This document shows, one piece after another, positions 5,521-7,208 of a stretch of 7,208 bases of DNA. The stretch comes from an uncultured Clostridia bacterium. Lineage in GTDB: Bacteria; Bacillota; Clostridia; Saccharofermentanales; Saccharofermentanaceae. The stretch is from positions 1 through 7,208 of the forward strand of contig CAMJGB010000097.1 in assembly GCA_946405115.1 (NCBI GenBank), given 5' to 3'. The translations under genes and the position numbers were made by a program. The notes beneath the pieces are model-generated. The model did not search any database and had not been told where the DNA came from. It saw nothing but the letters and a program-made list of their open reading frames with translations. Every line of letters starts with the position of its first letter. The first letter of the stretch is position 1.

Positions 5521-5915
5521 GTAGAATAGACGCGCGTGAAGCGGTTGTATTTTTTATTTATCAGTTCGATTTCAGAGCTGAGACCATTGATGAGCAGATC
5601 GATATCTATCTTAAGGATAAGGAAGATCTGAATGATGACATCGAATATTTCAAGTCTACTGTTAAGGGAGTAATCAGCAATAGAGATGCTCTTGATGAGA
5701 GCATTACCAAGTTCCTTAAGAACTGGTCATTAGACAGAATTCCCAAGCTCGATAAGGCTATCCTTGAGACTGCTGTCTATGAGATCTCATTTAATGATGA
5801 TATTCCCACCAGTGTTGCTATTAACGAAGCTGTCAGACTTGCCAAGAAGTATGGCACTGACGATTCTTATTCGTATATCAACGGAGTCCTTTCAAGCTAC
5901 GAGAAGAGCCTCTGA
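5517..5915 (+). CDS. nusB: Transcription antitermination protein NusB
   Basis: All-helical RNA-binding protein that pairs with NusE (S10) on boxA RNA to support rRNA transcription and ribosome maturation. The length of 132 is normal. The C-terminal signature is clear: W70 with D-R-I-P (73-76), L-D-K-A-I-L (78-83), Y-E-I (88-90), then I-P-T-S-V-A-I-N-E-A-V-R-L-A-K-K-Y-G (96-113) and Y-I-N-G-V-L (120-125). The N-terminus R-E-A-V-V-F-F-I-Y-Q-F (7-17) corresponds to the usual R-x-x-A-x-x-x-L-Y-Q. GGGAG (5506-5510) lies six bases before the ATG, which overlaps the preceding stop by 4 bp. xseA follows after eight bases. In B. subtilis folD stands between nusB and xseA; here it does not. Confidence 0.96.
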   Translation: MSRIDAREAVVFFIYQFDFRAETIDEQIDIYLKDKEDLNDDIEYFKSTVKGVISNRDALDESITKFLKNWSLDRIPKLDKAILETAVYEISFNDDIPTSVAINEAVRLAKKYGTDDSYSYINGVLSSYEKSL

Positions 5916-5923
5916 GGACTTTT

Positions 5924-7132
5924 ATGCATACCTTCGCATCGGTAACAGAACTTAATTCATACGCGGGGCAGGTCTTAACAGCCGAGCCCCGTTTGTCGAG
6001 TATGGAAGTTGCCGGCGAGATTTCAGGTTTTAAAGTTTATTCAAGCGGACATGCATATTTCACGTTAAAGGACAGCGAGTCTGAGATTCAGGCCGTTATG
6101 TTTTCGTCCAAGCTTGATACAGTAACGTTCCGTCCCAAGGATGGTGATAAGGTTACCGTCTCAGGTTCCTGCTCCATTTATAAGCAGAAGGGCAGATTCC
6201 AGATTTTATGTAATACCATGCGTCTTGCCGGCGCGGGCTCATTAAAGGCTCAGCTTAAGGCTTTATACGATAAGCTTGAGAAAGAGGGCTTGTTTGATCC
6301 CGCCCACAAGAAGAGACTGCCTGTAAAGCCTTCAAGAATCGGTATCATCAGTTCACCCACAGGCGCTGTTATACACGACATGCTCGTTAAGCTTAATGAG
6401 CGCAATCCTTACTTTGATGCAGTGCTTTATCCAGCTGCCGTTCAGGGAGAGAACTGCCCCGGTGAAGTCATTGAAGGCATAGATTACTTCGAGGCAAGAA
6501 ACAACGTCGACGTAATCATAATCGCAAGAGGCGGCGGCTCTATCGAGGACCTGTGGGGCTTTAACAATGAAGCACTTGTAAGAAGAGTTTACGACTGCCA
6601 AATTCCGGTTATCTCTGCAATCGGTCACGAGGTTGACGTAACATTGCTTGACTGGGTTGCTGACAAAAGATCGCCTACACCTACTGCAGCTGCCGAGGAT
6701 GTCATCAAGACTTACGAGGAGCTTTCTAATTCCATACAAGTCCTGCGCGAAAAGCTTTACACCAACATGCAAAGCGTACTCGCAAGAAAGAGAGCTTCTC
6801 TTGATGCATTAAGATCCAACAAGGCTTTATATACTCCTGAACTTGTAGTTCAGATCAAGCGCAAGGAATTGGACCGCATCATCGAGATGCTTAAGCAGAA
6901 GAAATCCGATATGCTCGACAGCAAGAAAAGAGAGCTTACAGGCTATATCGATAAGCTTGCACTGTTAGGACCTCACAATGTATTAAGAAGAGGATATTCA
7001 TATGTAACTTTAGACGACGGTACGCCTGCGGTATCAGCTAAGTCGGTTGCAAAAGATTCTAAGATCAAAGTTATATTCAACGACGGTAATGCTGAAGCCG
7101 TTGTAACCAATGTTAATTTGGAGGATAAGTAA
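5924..7132 (+). CDS. xseA: Exodeoxyribonuclease VII large subunit
   Basis: Catalytic subunit of exonuclease VII, which degrades single-stranded DNA from either end into oligonucleotides during repair. At 402 residues it is a typical full-length Firmicute form. The N-terminal OB-fold (about 1-103) begins with V-T-E-L-N and V-A-G-E-I-S-G-F. The catalytic domain carries I-S-S-P-T-G-A-V-I-H-D (142-152), R-G-G-G-S-I-E-D-L-W-G-F-N (202-214), A-I-G-H-E-V-D (232-238) and D-K-R-S-P-T-P-T-A-A-A-E (247-258). A long charged, coiled-coil-prone stretch (about 262-345) is where small subunits bind, and the C-terminal L-R-R-G-Y-S-Y (354-360) segment follows. Shine-Dalgarno GAGGA (5914-5918) overlaps the nusB TGA, with five-base spacing. 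Its stop abuts the next gene's ATG directly. No key residue appears missing. Confidence 0.97.
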   Translation: MHTFASVTELNSYAGQVLTAEPRLSSMEVAGEISGFKVYSSGHAYFTLKDSESEIQAVMFSSKLDTVTFRPKDGDKVTVSGSCSIYKQKGRFQILCNTMRLAGAGSLKAQLKALYDKLEKEGLFDPAHKKRLPVKPSRIGIISSPTGAVIHDMLVKLNERNPYFDAVLYPAAVQGENCPGEVIEGIDYFEARNNVDVIIIARGGGSIEDLWGFNNEALVRRVYDCQIPVISAIGHEVDVTLLDWVADKRSPTPTAAAEDVIKTYEELSNSIQVLREKLYTNMQSVLARKRASLDALRSNKALYTPELVVQIKRKELDRIIEMLKQKKSDMLDSKKRELTGYIDKLALLGPHNVLRRGYSYVTLDDGTPAVSAKSVAKDSKIKVIFNDGNAEAVVTNVNLEDK

Positions 7133-7208
7133 ATGGCTGAAGAGATTATCTATGAGGATGCAGTAAAGGAATTAAACGAGATAGTAAATAAGCTTGGTGC
7201 AGGTAATG
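7133..7208 (+). CDS. xseB: Exodeoxyribonuclease VII small subunit, 5' part only
   Basis: Only the first 25 codons are inside the window; the gene runs off the right edge. They read M-A-E-E-I-I-Y-E-D-A-V-K-E-L-N-E-I-V-N-K-L followed by G-A-G-N. This matches the start of XseB, whose first helix usually has the form Y-E-x-A-x-x-x-L-x-x-I-V-x-x-L-E-x-G; here the Glu before the last Gly is Ala. The ATG immediately follows the xseA TAA with no gap, and GGAGGA (7120-7125) lies seven bases upstream inside xseA. Several small subunits bind the helical region of XseA to form the holoenzyme, so tight coupling of the two genes makes sense. Confidence 0.9.
   Translation, partial: MAEEIIYEDAVKELNEIVNKLGAGN

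Noticed and set aside
6353..6772. 139-codon minus-strand open frame inside xseA.
   Set aside because: Antisense to the conserved catalytic domain of XseA; no recognisable motif and no ribosome binding site context.

Overview
The window is a chromosomal stretch from a Gram-positive anaerobe of the Clostridia type (Bacillota). The evidence is gene order and protein character: rplS-rbgA-rnhB is the order known from Bacillus subtilis and many clostridia; efp / Asp23-family / nusB / xseA / xseB is a second Firmicute neighbourhood; AmaP and DUF2273 proteins are typical of Gram-positives; most Shine-Dalgarno sites are of the AAGGAG type. Base composition looks moderate by eye. Family or genus cannot be fixed from this sequence. 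No rRNA, tRNA, CRISPR array, insertion sequence or phage gene is visible.

Layout. Left block (43-1964, + strand): ribosomal protein L19, a strong intrinsic terminator, then the ribosome-assembly GTPase RbgA and ribonuclease HII, whose stop and start codons share one base. Middle (1954-3642, - strand): one long gene for a GGDEF-EAL family protein in which the catalytic residues of both domains are largely lost. Its 3' end overlaps rnhB tail to tail by 11 bp. Right block (3752 to the window edge, + strand): elongation factor P, an Asp23/Gls24 protein, an AmaP-like membrane protein, a DUF2273 membrane protein, NusB, exonuclease VII large subunit, and the first 25 codons of exonuclease VII small subunit. 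Spacing is tight, with two 4-bp ATGA overlaps and one case where stop and start codons abut, so this is very probably one operon driven from the promoter before efp.

How the genes work together. The left block concerns the large ribosomal subunit plus removal of RNA from RNA-DNA hybrids. The right block joins translation (EF-P), a membrane-anchored Asp23 system (Asp23 + AmaP + DUF2273), transcription antitermination (NusB) and DNA repair (exonuclease VII). The degenerate GGDEF-EAL gene lies between two conserved blocks and is divergently transcribed from efp.

Most worth a second look: (i) rbgA has an extended -10 element six bases before its ATG and no Shine-Dalgarno site, suggesting a leaderless mRNA; (ii) the best promoter for the GGDEF-EAL gene would place the transcript start on its second in-frame ATG, again leaderless; (iii) the GGDEF-EAL protein looks like a double pseudo-enzyme; (iv) its promoter and the efp promoter lie back to back, close enough to compete for polymerase. 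I did not find convincing evidence of a wholly new multi-gene system.
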